The notes under the pieces were generated by a model, which was given only the letters and a program-made list of their open reading frames with translations, had not been told where the DNA came from and made no database searches. A program made the position numbers and the translations under genes. Positions 26,253 through 35,002 of a DNA stretch of 64,000 nt are shown here, piece after piece; the first letter of the stretch is position 1, and each line of letters opens with the position of its first letter. The stretch comes from Thermophilibacter provencensis (GTDB taxonomy: Bacteria; Actinomycetota; Coriobacteriia; Coriobacteriales; Atopobiaceae). Where the stretch lies: positions 1,102,769 through 1,166,768 of the forward strand of contig NZ_LT671417.1 of the NCBI RefSeq assembly GCF_900128445.1, given 5' to 3'.

Positions 26253-26437
26253 GCGACCTCCTCGTTCGTTGGGTGATGGCTTGTGCCATGCACCATGGTC
26301 ACCCACTGGGGCGGCGTTTTCAATGGGGCGCTGCGGCCGAGGCCGATCGAGGAGGTTCGACTTTGCGTCACCCCGTGGGCGCGAATGCTGAATTGGATGC
26401 ATAATGGATGAAATGACCGAGGGATTGTCGGGCCGAT
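26253..26437. promoter_or_regulatory. Divergent promoter region between SDR and Sel1-repeat gene
   Basis: A 185-bp gap containing an inverted repeat, GGGTGA with TCACCC (about 26269-26304), which could be an operator for the SDR gene. A CATAAT-like -10 near 26400 could serve the Sel1 gene, but no matching -35 is convincing. Confidence 0.3.
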
Positions 26438-27553
26438 ATGTTCTGCACCAATTGCGGGTGTGAGCTTTCCGATGACGTCAAGTTCTGCACCAACTGCGGG
26501 GCAGAGGTTCGACAGAGGGGGAGCGACGCCTGCCCGCCCACTCCGGCGGTGCCGCCCGCGCCGCAGCCGCCCGCGCCTGCGCCCGCGAGGAGGCGAAGGA
26601 GCGTTGTGCCCGTCGTCGTTGCCGTCATCGTGGCCGTTGCGGTGGGAGGCGTGGGAACGTATGCGCTGCTCACCCATTTGGCCGACCAGACGACAGCGCC
26701 CTCCGAGCCCGCCGCCCAGACGGACGAGCCCGAGGCTTCGGCAGAGGAGGGGCCGGCGGAGCGGGAGGGCTTCCCGGAGGAGGGCGAGGACACCTCCGGG
26801 TCCAACGCGGGGCCGCAGCCCGAGGAGGCGGCCGTGGATGACCCCGCCGCCCTCGTGGAGGAGGGTGAGGAGCTCCTCGCGCGGTGCGAGCAGGACGGCG
26901 ACCAGTCCGCCGGCGCCGATGCCGTCGCGGCGTTCGCGAGGGCGTCGATCCTCGGCAACACCGAGGCGGACTACTACCTGGCGTACTGCTACTACTACAG
27001 CTGCGGCGTCACGCGCGACTACGGCCGAGCGTACGCTCATGCCCTCGTTGCGGCCGAGGCTGGCGACGCCCGCGCCCAGGCCCTCGTCGCTCGCTGCCTC
27101 TATGACGGAAGCGGCGTCGACCAGGATCGCGAGGCATGCTTCCAGTGGGCAAAGCGTGCGGCCGAGCAGGGGGACCCCTCCGGGCAGAGCCTGATGGGCA
27201 ATTGCTACAAGCACGGCTACGGCGTGGAGAAGGACCTCGACCAGATGATCTACTGGTACAACCTCTCGGCCGAGGCCGACAACGAGGCGGGTCTCGTGAA
27301 CATGGGAGCCTGCTACCACATGGGCCTCGGCGTCCCCAAGGACGTTCCCCTCGCCGTCGAGTACTACACGCGCTCCGCCGAGAAGGGCAACTCTCTGGCG
27401 CAGTTCTACCTTGCCGAGTGCTACTACGACGGGGATGGCGTCGCGCGCGACATCGACCGCGCGAGGGACTACGCCGAGCAGGCGCTCAACAACGTCCGAG
27501 ATCCCCGCGCCGCCGCCGACGCGAGCGCCTTCCTCGACGAGCACGGCCTGTAG
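26438..27553 (+). CDS. Zinc-ribbon, membrane-anchored Sel1-repeat protein
   Basis: A 371-residue protein. The N-terminal zinc ribbon has C3-x2-C6 and C17-x2-C20. A proline-rich spacer and RRRR precede a single membrane helix at about 56-80. An acidic Pro/Glu/Ser linker follows to about 140, then about five Sel1-like (TPR-type) repeats with patterns such as A-x-x-Y-L-A-x-C-Y-x-x-G-x-G-V. The ribbon should be cytoplasmic and the repeats outside. The likely role is a protein-interaction scaffold in the envelope. The ribosome site is weak. Confidence 0.85.
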   Translation: MFCTNCGCELSDDVKFCTNCGAEVRQRGSDACPPTPAVPPAPQPPAPAPARRRRSVVPVVVAVIVAVAVGGVGTYALLTHLADQTTAPSEPAAQTDEPEASAEEGPAEREGFPEEGEDTSGSNAGPQPEEAAVDDPAALVEEGEELLARCEQDGDQSAGADAVAAFARASILGNTEADYYLAYCYYYSCGVTRDYGRAYAHALVAAEAGDARAQALVARCLYDGSGVDQDREACFQWAKRAAEQGDPSGQSLMGNCYKHGYGVEKDLDQMIYWYNLSAEADNEAGLVNMGACYHMGLGVPKDVPLAVEYYTRSAEKGNSLAQFYLAECYYDGDGVARDIDRARDYAEQALNNVRDPRAAADASAFLDEHGL

Positions 27554-27671
27554 GGGTTCGGGCCAATCGGGTGTCATGCGGCCGCATCGCTCATAGTGCC
27601 GCCGCGGGTCCAGTCATGTCATCCGAGCAGGGGGCTTTTCTGCAAGAACGGGGCAGTGGCAGTCTGGGCCA

Positions 27672-27895
27672 CTCTCGGGCGTTGCGCCGATTGGAGTCGT
27701 GGTAATCCGGGTCTCTCGGGCGTTGCGCCGATTGGGGTCGTGGCAATCGCCGATTTGCGTCAACAGGGCGTTTCTCGCCATGCGTTGTGGGAACGGGGGT
27801 TATGGCAGGCCGATTGCTGCCATAACCCCCTTCTAGGCAACGCCGGAAGCGGCAGGATTGCCACAGCCCCGATTAGCGCAACAGGCGAGAAGAAC
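27672..27895. repeat. Nested inverted/direct repeat block (MITE-like or structured RNA)
   Basis: A gene-free block with two direct 36-bp copies (27672-27707 and 27713-27748, two differences), a 27-nt inverted copy (27856-27882), and a perfect 14-bp hairpin (27795-27830) in between. The second direct copy and the inverted copy can pair along 27 positions: 22 Watson-Crick, 3 G-U and 2 mismatches. The block ends in GGCGAGAAGAAC (27884-27895), a motif seen in four other gaps. I find no open frame with a ribosome site. Confidence 0.75.
27795..27830. repeat. Perfect 14-bp hairpin inside the repeat block
   Basis: GGGGGTTATGGCAG (27795-27808) and its exact inverse (27817-27830) flank the 8-nt loop GCCGATTG. 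On the plus strand it is followed by TTCTAGG rather than a T run, so it is not an obvious terminator. Confidence 0.8.
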
Positions 27896-27920
27896 CTCGA
27901 GCCCCAAAACCCCAGCCGAC

Positions 27921-28023
27921 AAGGGCATCTCGACAGCGAGAGGCCCCGGGGGTTCCGGAGAGAAGTTCCGCGCAGCGCACTTCTCGAAGGAACGCCCGGG
28001 GCCTCATGGCTCGCGGGAAGAGG
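27921..28023. terminator. Large compound palindrome after pyk (copy 2)
   Basis: A 17-bp stem with one mismatch (27940-27956 with 27989-28005) encloses a 7-bp GAGAAGT/ACTTCTC hairpin. Flanks such as AAGGGCATCTCGACAGCG and GGCTCGCGGGAAGAG align with the element at 25350-25457. It ends 4 nt before the pyk stop codon, so it is probably the pyk terminator. Confidence 0.65.
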
Positions 28024-28026
28024 TCC

Positions 28027-29475
28027 CTACTGGACCTGGGCCACCATCGCGACGTTGGTGGAGGTGGTGTAGTCGCCAAGGCGCGGCGAGGTCTGCGGGT
28101 CACCGGCGGTGATGACGACGATGTCACCCGTGTCGACGAGGCCGTTCTGCTTCGCCGTGGTCAGCGCGTTGTAGAGCGTGCTCGAGAGCGAGCCCTGCTC
28201 GGTGGTGCGGTAGGCGTACACACCCCAGTAGAAGCAGGTGCGACGGATGGTCTGCTCGCGCGGCGAGGTAGCGAACAGCGGCATCTTCGGACGGAACGTG
28301 GAGATGAGGCGCGCGGAGCGGCCGGAGTTCGTGGGGGCGAGGATGCACTTCGCGTTCACGCGGTCCGCCATCTCGAGCGCCGCGAAGCCGGTGGCGCCGT
28401 TGACGTTGCGAACGCCGCCGCGGTCGTGGTACTCCTTGCGCTCGGGCAGGTACTTCTCGGTCTCCTTGCAGATCTCGGACATGGTCTTCACGGCCTCGAT
28501 CGGGTACTTGCCCGCGGCGGTCTCGCCGGAGAGCATGACGCAGTCGGTGCCGTCGTAGATGGCGTTGGCGACGTCGGTGATCTCGGCGCGCGTGGGGCGC
28601 GGGTTGCGCTGCATGGAGTCGAGCATCTGCGTGGCGGTGATGACCGGCTTGTAGTGCTGGTTGCACTTCTTGATGATGGTCTTCTGGATGTGCGGGACCT
28701 GCGCGGCGGGAACCTCGACGCCGAGGTCGCCGCGGGCGACCATGCAGCCGTCGGCCTCGTGGAGGATCTCATCGAAGTTCTTGACGCCGAGGGCGCTCTC
28801 GATCTTGGGGAAGACGAGGACGTCGGGCGTGCCCATCTCGACGCAGATCTTGCGAATCTCCTGGACGGCCTTGCCGTCGCGGATGAAGGACGCGGCGATG
28901 GCGTCGATGCCAAGCTCGCAGCCGAACATGATGTCGGCGCGGTCCTGCGGGGTGACGGAGGGCAGGTTGATGTTGAGGTTGGGGAAGTTCACGCCCTTGT
29001 GCTCGCCCAGCTCGCCGCCGTTGGTGATCTTGCAGGTGATGTCGGTGCCCTCGACGCTCATGACCTCGAGCCCGATGAGGCCGTCGTCGATGAGGATGAC
29101 CGTGCCCTCCTCGACCTCGGAGGGGAGCGGCTTGTAGTCGAGCGAGAAGCGCTCGGCGGTGCCGACGACGTCGTCATCGGTGGTCACGATGCAGGTCTTG
29201 CCCGTCTCGAGGGTGACCTTCTTGCCGTCCTGGAGCAGGCCGGTGCGGACCTCGGGGCCCTTGGTGTCGAGCATGATGGCCACGGGGATGCCGAGCTCGC
29301 GGGAGAGGGCACGGACGCGCTCGATGTTCTTGCGGTGGTACTCGTGGCTACCGTGGGAGAAGTTGAAGCGCGCGACGTTCATGCCGTGAAGGATGAGCTG
29401 ACGCAGCACCTCCTCGTCCTCGGTAGCGGGTCCCATCGTGCAGACGATCTTGGTCTTCTTCTTGTTGAACGCCAT
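28027..29475 (-). CDS. pyk: Pyruvate kinase
   Basis: A 482-residue glycolytic enzyme making pyruvate and ATP from phosphoenolpyruvate. Seen are KIVCTMGPAT at the N-terminus, the NFSHG loop, LDTKGPEVRTG, the catalytic Lys in VFPKIES, the metal-binding ARGDLGVE, ATQMLDSM, and SGETAAGKYP. The C-terminal allosteric domain is present and no extra C-terminal extension is seen. The ATG at 29475 follows AGAGAGAGGTACAC. D-lactate dehydrogenase lies just upstream on the same strand with a 48-bp gap. Confidence 0.96.
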   Translation of the reverse strand: MAFNKKKTKIVCTMGPATEDEEVLRQLILHGMNVARFNFSHGSHEYHRKNIERVRALSRELGIPVAIMLDTKGPEVRTGLLQDGKKVTLETGKTCIVTTDDDVVGTAERFSLDYKPLPSEVEEGTVILIDDGLIGLEVMSVEGTDITCKITNGGELGEHKGVNFPNLNINLPSVTPQDRADIMFGCELGIDAIAASFIRDGKAVQEIRKICVEMGTPDVLVFPKIESALGVKNFDEILHEADGCMVARGDLGVEVPAAQVPHIQKTIIKKCNQHYKPVITATQMLDSMQRNPRPTRAEITDVANAIYDGTDCVMLSGETAAGKYPIEAVKTMSEICKETEKYLPERKEYHDRGGVRNVNGATGFAALEMADRVNAKCILAPTNSGRSARLISTFRPKMPLFATSPREQTIRRTCFYWGVYAYRTTEQGSLSSTLYNALTTAKQNGLVDTGDIVVITAGDPQTSPRLGDYTTSTNVAMVAQVQ

Positions 29476-29523
29476 GTGTACCTCTCTCTTGTGTGTGCGA
29501 TGGCCTGAGCCAACTGACCGATG

Positions 29524-30525
29524 TTAGCAGACGACGCTGCGTTCAACGAAGTCAGTGCCGCTGGCGAATGCGCGCGCGTTGTCGAGCGTGACGCGCGCGA
29601 TCTCGCCGAGGGCCTCGTGAGTGAAGAACGCCTGATGGCTCGTCATGACGACGTTGGGGAAGGAGCAGAGGCGCGCGGTGATGGAATCAATGACCTGACC
29701 AGCGCGGTTCTGGTAGACGTTCGGCCCCTCCTCGTCGTAGACGTCGATGCCCGCGGCGCCGATCTTGCCGGAGAGGATGCCGCGGATGAGCGCCTGAGTG
29801 TCCACGAGGCCGCCGCGCCCGGTGTTCACGAAAATCACACCATCCTTCATCTTGGCGATGGACTCGTCGTTGATCATGTGACGGCTCTCGTCGTTGAGGA
29901 AGGCGTGGAGCGAGATGAGGTCGCTCCGGCGATAGAGCTCGTCGTAGTCCACGTACTCATCGATGACGCCCGCGTCAACGAGGCCCTGGTTGGGGTAGAG
30001 GTCGCTTCCGAGCACCTTCATGCCGAAGCCCTTGCAGATGCGGCAGAGCGCGGCACCGATGCGGCCGGTGCCGATGATGCCGGCGGTCTTGCCGTGGAGC
30101 GTCTCGCCGACGAGGCCGTCAAGCGAGAAGTCGTTCTCGCGGACGCGGATGTAGCCCTTGCAGATGCGGCGGTTGGCGGCCAGCGCGAGCGCCATGGCGT
30201 GCTCGGCGATGGCCTCGGGGGAGTAGGCGGGGACGCGCGTGACCTTGATTCCCAGCTCCTTGGCCTTGTCCACGTTGACGGCATCGAAGCCCGCGCAGCG
30301 CATGAGCAGGAGCTTCACGTCGAGGCCGGCGAGGATCTCGAGGGTCATGGCGCCGCAGTCGGCGTTGACAAAGGCGCAGACGGCGTCATAGCCCTTGGCG
30401 AGGGCGGCGGTCATGGGCGTGAGGTTGGTCTCGGTGAAGTCGATCTTGATCTCGGGGTAGTCCTTGAGCTCCCTCGTGAAGGAGTCTCTGTCGTAGCTGG
30501 CGGTTCCATAGAAAAGTATGTTCAT
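29524..30525 (-). CDS. ldhA: D-lactate dehydrogenase (D-isomer 2-hydroxyacid dehydrogenase family)
   Basis: A 333-residue NAD-dependent reductase of pyruvate to D-lactate. The Rossmann motif is GIIGTGRIG. The catalytic Arg is in VNTGRGGLVD, the Glu in DVYDEEG and the His in SHQAFFTHEA, as in D-LDH rather than glycerate dehydrogenases. The ATG at 30525 follows AAAGGACTCCCC; upstream in-frame codons do not fit the family. Placement just upstream of pyk fits a fermentative glycolytic end branch that regenerates NAD. Confidence 0.88.
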   Translation of the reverse strand: MNILFYGTASYDRDSFTRELKDYPEIKIDFTETNLTPMTAALAKGYDAVCAFVNADCGAMTLEILAGLDVKLLLMRCAGFDAVNVDKAKELGIKVTRVPAYSPEAIAEHAMALALAANRRICKGYIRVRENDFSLDGLVGETLHGKTAGIIGTGRIGAALCRICKGFGMKVLGSDLYPNQGLVDAGVIDEYVDYDELYRRSDLISLHAFLNDESRHMINDESIAKMKDGVIFVNTGRGGLVDTQALIRGILSGKIGAAGIDVYDEEGPNVYQNRAGQVIDSITARLCSFPNVVMTSHQAFFTHEALGEIARVTLDNARAFASGTDFVERSVVC

Positions 30526-30628
30526 GGGGAGTCCTTTCACGGCGCGCATGTGCACGCGCGACACGTATCCTACGCCCTCTCAGTTTAGTACAGGCAAGCG
30601 TCGCGTAAGCCGTGTGTTTGGCGCTCCA

Positions 30629-30640
30629 GAGAACGTTCTC
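30629..30640. promoter_or_regulatory. 12-bp palindrome upstream of D-LDH
   Basis: GAGAACGTTCTC is a perfect palindrome in the 142-bp gap between ldhA and the convergently placed end of the PrpR-like gene, about 105 bp upstream of the ldhA start. It could be a regulator site. It does not match the Rex or actinobacterial LexA consensus I know. Confidence 0.35.
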
Positions 30641-30667
30641 ATGCAGGTGAAGCCGGATATCGTTGCG

Positions 30668-32464
30668 TCACGCGCACGGCCCGTCTTTGAGGATTCTCCA
30701 GATTGTGGTTCGGCTCACGCCGAGCGTGCGCGCCGCCTCCGTCTGATTGCCGCCGTACTTCTCCACCACCATGCGCACGATGTCGCGCTCTATCTCGCGC
30801 AGCGGGCGCAGGAGGTCGATGCTCGAGGTCTCGCTCGGCGTGTCGAGGGACGAGAAGCGCGTGGCGCCCTCTCGGTCGAGAGCCTCGCGCACGTCGCGCG
30901 CCCACATGACCCCCTCCTCGGTCGTCGCGCTCGCACGTTGGAGGACCTGTCGGAGCTCGATGTAGTTGCGAGGCCAGGGGTGCCCGAGCAAGAGGTCCAT
31001 CGCCTCGTCGGTGACGAGGGGAGGGACGGTTCCGGCGTGGCGGGCCTCCGAGTCGAGGAAGAGGCCTATGGCGCGGCGGAGGTCGCGCCGCCTCCTGAGG
31101 GGCGGCGCCGTGAGCACGTGGCAGCGAAGATACTCGACGAAGAGCGAGATGACCGACCCCTCGGTGGCGTCCTCGGAGTCGTTTGCGGAGACGATCACCC
31201 GGTCGCGCTCGCAGATCCCGGTCTGGCGCATAACGTCGACCAGTCGACGGGCCGCGTCATCGTCGAGGGCGTGGACCGCCTTGACCCAGAGCGTCTCTCC
31301 CGAGCCGTAGAGCGGCGAGTTGGGAGAGTCCATGAGGTAGCCCCAGCTCCGATCCGTGAGGAGCGGGCAGTCAATGGTGACGAGAGGGCGTGAGGTCCAG
31401 GGGCCGGTGAGATAGACGAGCTCCGCGATGCGAGCCTTGCCCGTCCCGACCTCCCCCTCAAGGGCGATCGGCCTGCCGGCGCGCAGGGCGCCCGAGATCT
31501 GCGCGGAGAGCTCTTCGCCCGCCCCCACGGCATGGAAGACGCTCTCGTGATAGGAGCGTTCGACGGCGTCGCGATTCCGGCGCTCGATGCCCGCGAGGCT
31601 CTCGTTGCTTGGGGCGCTCGAGGTCATGATGCTGAAGGAAAGATAGGCCTCCCCATCCTGCTCGAAGGTGGACTTGCTGATTCGATACGTCCTTCTCCCG
31701 CGTTGGAGCGCCAGGTGCTCGTCCTTCTCCCCGCCAAGGTGCTCCCGGAGATATCCGAGCAGCTCGGGACGGCGCTCGGTGAGGTTGGTGTAGACGAGTC
31801 GGCCGGAGCCCGAGAAGAGCGCGACCCTCGGGGGGAGGCTGCGGACGAGCTGCCAGAGCACGTGGTTCTGCGTTCGGACCTCTCGCGTCTGCTGGCAGAG
31901 GTCAAGAGCGCGCCTCAGTGCGTCCGAGACGCTGCGAGCCCCTGACGAGAGCAGGTGTGCCGTCATGCCCCGCTCGGCGCAGGCGTCCCGCGAGAAGGAG
32001 TCGCAGAGGATGACCTCATAGTCTCCGCTGGCGACGTCTTCGAGAACGATGGGCAGCTCATCCTCGAAGGAGACGCCGTAGACGTCGAGGTCAAAATCCG
32101 AGAAGTCGGCCACTTCGCTGACCGCGCGCAGCGCGTTGGAAAAGCCAATCACCGCGGTGCGCCCGCCCTGCGGGTTGTGCCGGGCGAGCGCCTCGAGGAG
32201 GTCGGTCGCCGAGACATCGATTTCTATCACGGGCAGGGAGAGCTCGTCCTCGAGCATCTGCGCGGTTCCGCCACGTGAGATGACCACGTCAAAGTCCGAG
32301 TCGATGCTGCCGAGCGCTGCGGCAAGCCCCTTTGAGAGATCGCCCTCGTGGACGGTCACCTCGAGCTCCGGATAGTCGGGAGCCACCTCGCGCGCGACGT
32401 CGACAAGGTCGTGATAGGGGGAGATCAGGAGCGCTCTGAAGTCAGCCATGACATAACCGTTCAT
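30668..32464 (-). CDS. PrpR-like Fis-type regulator with degenerate AAA+ domain
   Basis: A 598-residue regulator. The N-terminal PrpR sensor domain (about 1-190) includes the family's VVISRGGTA (60-67). A PAS-like stretch runs about 205-280. The ATPase-like domain has a Walker A GEVGTGKAR (337-345) but no GAFTGA loop, so contact with sigma-54 is unlikely. The C-terminus ends in a Fis-type HTH (EAARTLGVSRTTIWRIL). The start is uncertain: ATG at 32464 overlaps a palindrome and ATG at 32449 is an alternative; neither has a clear ribosome site. It is divergent from the acid-sugar operon, its likely target. Confidence 0.82.
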   Translation of the reverse strand: MNGYVMADFRALLISPYHDLVDVAREVAPDYPELEVTVHEGDLSKGLAAALGSIDSDFDVVISRGGTAQMLEDELSLPVIEIDVSATDLLEALARHNPQGGRTAVIGFSNALRAVSEVADFSDFDLDVYGVSFEDELPIVLEDVASGDYEVILCDSFSRDACAERGMTAHLLSSGARSVSDALRRALDLCQQTREVRTQNHVLWQLVRSLPPRVALFSGSGRLVYTNLTERRPELLGYLREHLGGEKDEHLALQRGRRTYRISKSTFEQDGEAYLSFSIMTSSAPSNESLAGIERRNRDAVERSYHESVFHAVGAGEELSAQISGALRAGRPIALEGEVGTGKARIAELVYLTGPWTSRPLVTIDCPLLTDRSWGYLMDSPNSPLYGSGETLWVKAVHALDDDAARRLVDVMRQTGICERDRVIVSANDSEDATEGSVISLFVEYLRCHVLTAPPLRRRRDLRRAIGLFLDSEARHAGTVPPLVTDEAMDLLLGHPWPRNYIELRQVLQRASATTEEGVMWARDVREALDREGATRFSSLDTPSETSSIDLLRPLREIERDIVRMVVEKYGGNQTEAARTLGVSRTTIWRILKDGPCA

Positions 32465-32471
32465 ATATGAA
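32460..32471. promoter_or_regulatory. TTCATATATGAA palindrome at the regulator start
   Basis: A perfect 12-bp palindrome overlaps the upstream candidate start codon of the PrpR-like gene. A second, similar site (CGTTTCATATTGTAACG, 32491-32507) lies 20 bp away in the same 116-bp divergent gap. The pair is the best candidate for the regulator's binding sites. Confidence 0.5.
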
Positions 32472-32490
32472 ACATCACGATAGGAAAAGA

Positions 32491-32507
32491 CGTTTCATAT
32501 TGTAACG
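32491..32507. promoter_or_regulatory. Second TTTCATAT-type dyad in the divergent gap
   Basis: CGTTTCATATTGTAACG has CGTT/AACG ends and shares GTTTCATAT with the site at 32460-32473, suggesting two binding sites for one regulator between the divergent genes. Confidence 0.45.
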
Positions 32508-32580
32508 ATTCTCCGGCCCAGAGGGGCATGATGCGCGCGGCGAGAAGAACCACCATGGGCGTAGCGAAGGAAGGGGCTCT

Positions 32581-33828
32581 ATGACGCGGGTCATGCTCAT
32601 AGCGGACGACATGACGGGCGCGCTCGACGCGGGCGCGTGCCTGCTGCCGGCGGACGTTATCGTGGCGACGTCTCCCAAGGGGGCGGAGCCCCTCCTTGCC
32701 GAGGTCCGGCCCGCGGTGCTCTGCGTCAATGCCGAGACGAGGCACCTTGACGCCTCGCCGGCTGCAGAGCGCGTGGCATCTCTCGTGGGGCGCGCGAGGC
32801 GGGAGGGCGTCCGATGCGTGGTCAAGAAGACGGACTCGGCCCTTCGGGGAAACATCGGGGCGGAGCTTGCCGCCGCGTGGAGGGCGAGCGGGTACGAGCG
32901 CCTGCACTTCATTCCCGCCCTTCCCGAGATGGGCCGCGTCACGCGGGGCGGCGTCCATTATGTCGACGGCGTGCCCGTGAGCGAGGGTCGTTTCGGAAAA
33001 GACCCCTTTGAGCCCGTTGCGTGCTCGAACGTATCAAGGCTCATTGGCCTGCAGACGGACGTCCCCGTCACAGCCGTCTCCGAGGGGGAGCCCGTTCCAG
33101 GGGAGGCGCGGGGCATCGTTGTCTACGACGCTACGTCGCTCGATAGAATGCTCGCGCGCGTCCGAGAGCTTGAGGAGGGAGGCGAGCTTGGCGTCATAGC
33201 CGGGTGCTCCGGCGTCATGCGTGCCCTCGCCCGCGTGCTTGACCTACGCCCTCGCCTGGAGAGGGGGCTCCCAAGCTCAGGAAACCTGCTCGTTGTCTGC
33301 GGCAGCGTGAACGGGACCTCCCGCGGGCAGTGCGCCTACGCCGCGAGCCGCGGAGCCGCAGTCCTGCCGATCGCCGAGCGCGAGAAGTGCGATGACTCCT
33401 GGCTTGAGAGCGACTCGGGTCGCGATTTCGTCTCGCGGGCCGCCCGCAGCTGGGCGACGGCCCCCCTCACGGTGATTGACGGATCGGGCCTTGAGGACCT
33501 CACGCGGCTCGTCCCGGATGGCGCCGAGGTCCGCCAGGTGGTTGCCGACCACATTGGCGCGCTCCTCGTCCGCATTTGCGAGTCCGGCGCAGGAGGCCGC
33601 GTGCTCGTTACGGGCGGCGACATCCTCGCGAGCTTCCTCGCCCAGGCGCATGCCGACCGCCTGAGGCCGCTCGGCCAGCCCGTTCCCGGCATCGTGTGCT
33701 TCGAGCTGGAAATGGCAGGTGGGGAGGTCGTCGTCGCCTCAAAGTCGGGCGGTTTCGGAAGCAGGTCTCTGTTCGTCGACATGGCGGGCCTTCCCAAAGA
33801 AGAAGCAAAGGAGTGTGCCCATGCTTAG
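32581..33828 (+). CDS. Four-carbon acid sugar kinase (DUF1537/DtnK-OtnK-like)
   Basis: A 415-residue ATP-dependent kinase phosphorylating a threonate- or erythronate-type acid. Recognised motifs are LIADDMTGALD at the N-terminus, KKTDSALRGNIGAEL, the C-terminal VTGGDILASF nucleotide-site segment and SKSGGFG. It starts the acid-sugar operon. The ATG follows GGAAGGGGCTCT. The next gene overlaps its end by 8 nt. Partnering with a PdxA-like dehydrogenase is the known logic of D-threonate, L-threonate and D-erythronate pathways. Which acid is used here cannot be told from sequence alone. Confidence 0.88.
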   Translation: MTRVMLIADDMTGALDAGACLLPADVIVATSPKGAEPLLAEVRPAVLCVNAETRHLDASPAAERVASLVGRARREGVRCVVKKTDSALRGNIGAELAAAWRASGYERLHFIPALPEMGRVTRGGVHYVDGVPVSEGRFGKDPFEPVACSNVSRLIGLQTDVPVTAVSEGEPVPGEARGIVVYDATSLDRMLARVRELEEGGELGVIAGCSGVMRALARVLDLRPRLERGLPSSGNLLVVCGSVNGTSRGQCAYAASRGAAVLPIAEREKCDDSWLESDSGRDFVSRAARSWATAPLTVIDGSGLEDLTRLVPDGAEVRQVVADHIGALLVRICESGAGGRVLVTGGDILASFLAQAHADRLRPLGQPVPGIVCFELEMAGGEVVVASKSGGFGSRSLFVDMAGLPKEEAKECAHA

Positions 33829-34975
33829 CAAGTATTCCCTGAGACTCCCCAAGGTTGTCTACGGGGGCGAGAACCCCACCGATGAGCTCGCGGCGGCTCT
33901 GCGCCGCGAGGGCGCCAAGAGCGTCGTCGTGTTCACGGACGCGGCTCTGCACAAGCTCGGCCTGGTGAACCCGGTGCTCGAGGCCATCGAGTCCGTCGGC
34001 GCAACGTTCGAGATCATCGACGACATCCCCGCCGAGCCCACCTATGGCCAGGTCCAGAACGTGGTCGACCAGGTCAAGAGCGCCTCTGCGGACGCCATCG
34101 TGGCGGTGGGCGGCGGCTCGGTCATGGACGCGGCCAAGCTCGCCGCCGTCTGCGCCACGGACGCCTACACCGTGCACGATCTTCTCGCCGACCCCTCCCG
34201 TGCCGCCAAGCAGCTCACGACCTTCATGGTCCCCACCACGGCCGGCACCGGCGCCGAGGCCACGCCCAACGCCATTGTGGCTGTGCCCGAGGACGAGCTC
34301 AAGGTCGGCATCGTGAACGACGCGATGATCGCCGACTACGTGGTCCTGGACGCCCGCATGATAAAGAATCTTCCGCGCCCGATCGCGGCGTCCACGGGCA
34401 TCGACGCCCTCTGCCACGCCATCGAGTGCTACACGTCCACGAAGGCCAACCCCTTCTCCGACGTCTTTGCCCTCGAGGCCTTTGACCTCATCATCAACAA
34501 CATCGAGGCCGCCTGCGACGACCCCGAGGCCATGGACGCCAAGCGCGCCATGCAGATCGCGAGCTTCTACGCCGGCATCGCCATCACGGCCTCCGGCACC
34601 ACGGCCGTCCACGCCCTGTCCTACCCGCTCGGCGGCAAGTACCACGTGGCGCACGGCGTCTCCAACGCCATCCTGCTGAGCCCCGTGATGCACTTCAACG
34701 AGCCGGCAATCCGCGAGCGCCTCGCCGTCGCGTACGACCGCGCCATCCGCGGCGACGCCACCACGGTCGAGGAGAAGTCCGCCGCCGTCATCGAGCGCAT
34801 GGACGCCATCGTGAGCCACCTCGACATCCCCAAGAAGCTCGACGAGCTCGGCGTGACCGGGGTCGACGTCGACCAGCTTGCGGCCGCGGGCATGACCGTC
34901 CAGCGCCTGCTTGTGAACAACATGCGCGAGGTCACGCTCGAGGACGCCAAAGTCATCTACGCGCAGGTCCTCTAG
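33821..34975 (+). CDS. Iron-containing alcohol dehydrogenase
   Basis: A 384-residue group III (Fe-dependent) NAD(P)H alcohol dehydrogenase. The GGGSVMD nucleotide loop, PTTAGTGAEATPNAI, the metal-binding HAIECY stretch and the distal metal His residues in HALSYPLGGKYHVAHG are all visible. The ATG at 33821 follows AAAGGAGTGTGCCC and overlaps the kinase stop, so translation is coupled. In this operon it may oxidise or reduce an aldehyde or hydroxy acid formed in acid-sugar breakdown. Specificities such as 4-hydroxybutyrate or lactaldehyde remain open. Confidence 0.9.
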   Translation: MLSKYSLRLPKVVYGGENPTDELAAALRREGAKSVVVFTDAALHKLGLVNPVLEAIESVGATFEIIDDIPAEPTYGQVQNVVDQVKSASADAIVAVGGGSVMDAAKLAAVCATDAYTVHDLLADPSRAAKQLTTFMVPTTAGTGAEATPNAIVAVPEDELKVGIVNDAMIADYVVLDARMIKNLPRPIAASTGIDALCHAIECYTSTKANPFSDVFALEAFDLIINNIEAACDDPEAMDAKRAMQIASFYAGIAITASGTTAVHALSYPLGGKYHVAHGVSNAILLSPVMHFNEPAIRERLAVAYDRAIRGDATTVEEKSAAVIERMDAIVSHLDIPKKLDELGVTGVDVDQLAAAGMTVQRLLVNNMREVTLEDAKVIYAQVL

Positions 34976-35002
34976 CGGGACAGGACAGGGAGGCACATCA
35001 GA

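Noticed and set aside
27672-27748. Possible CRISPR array
   Set aside because: Only two direct copies with a 5-nt gap, plus an inverted copy; no spacers of constant length and no cas genes.
30629-30640. SOS (LexA) box
   Set aside because: GAGAACGTTCTC does not match the actinobacterial LexA consensus, and the neighbours are fermentation and regulator genes. Kept only as an unassigned palindrome.
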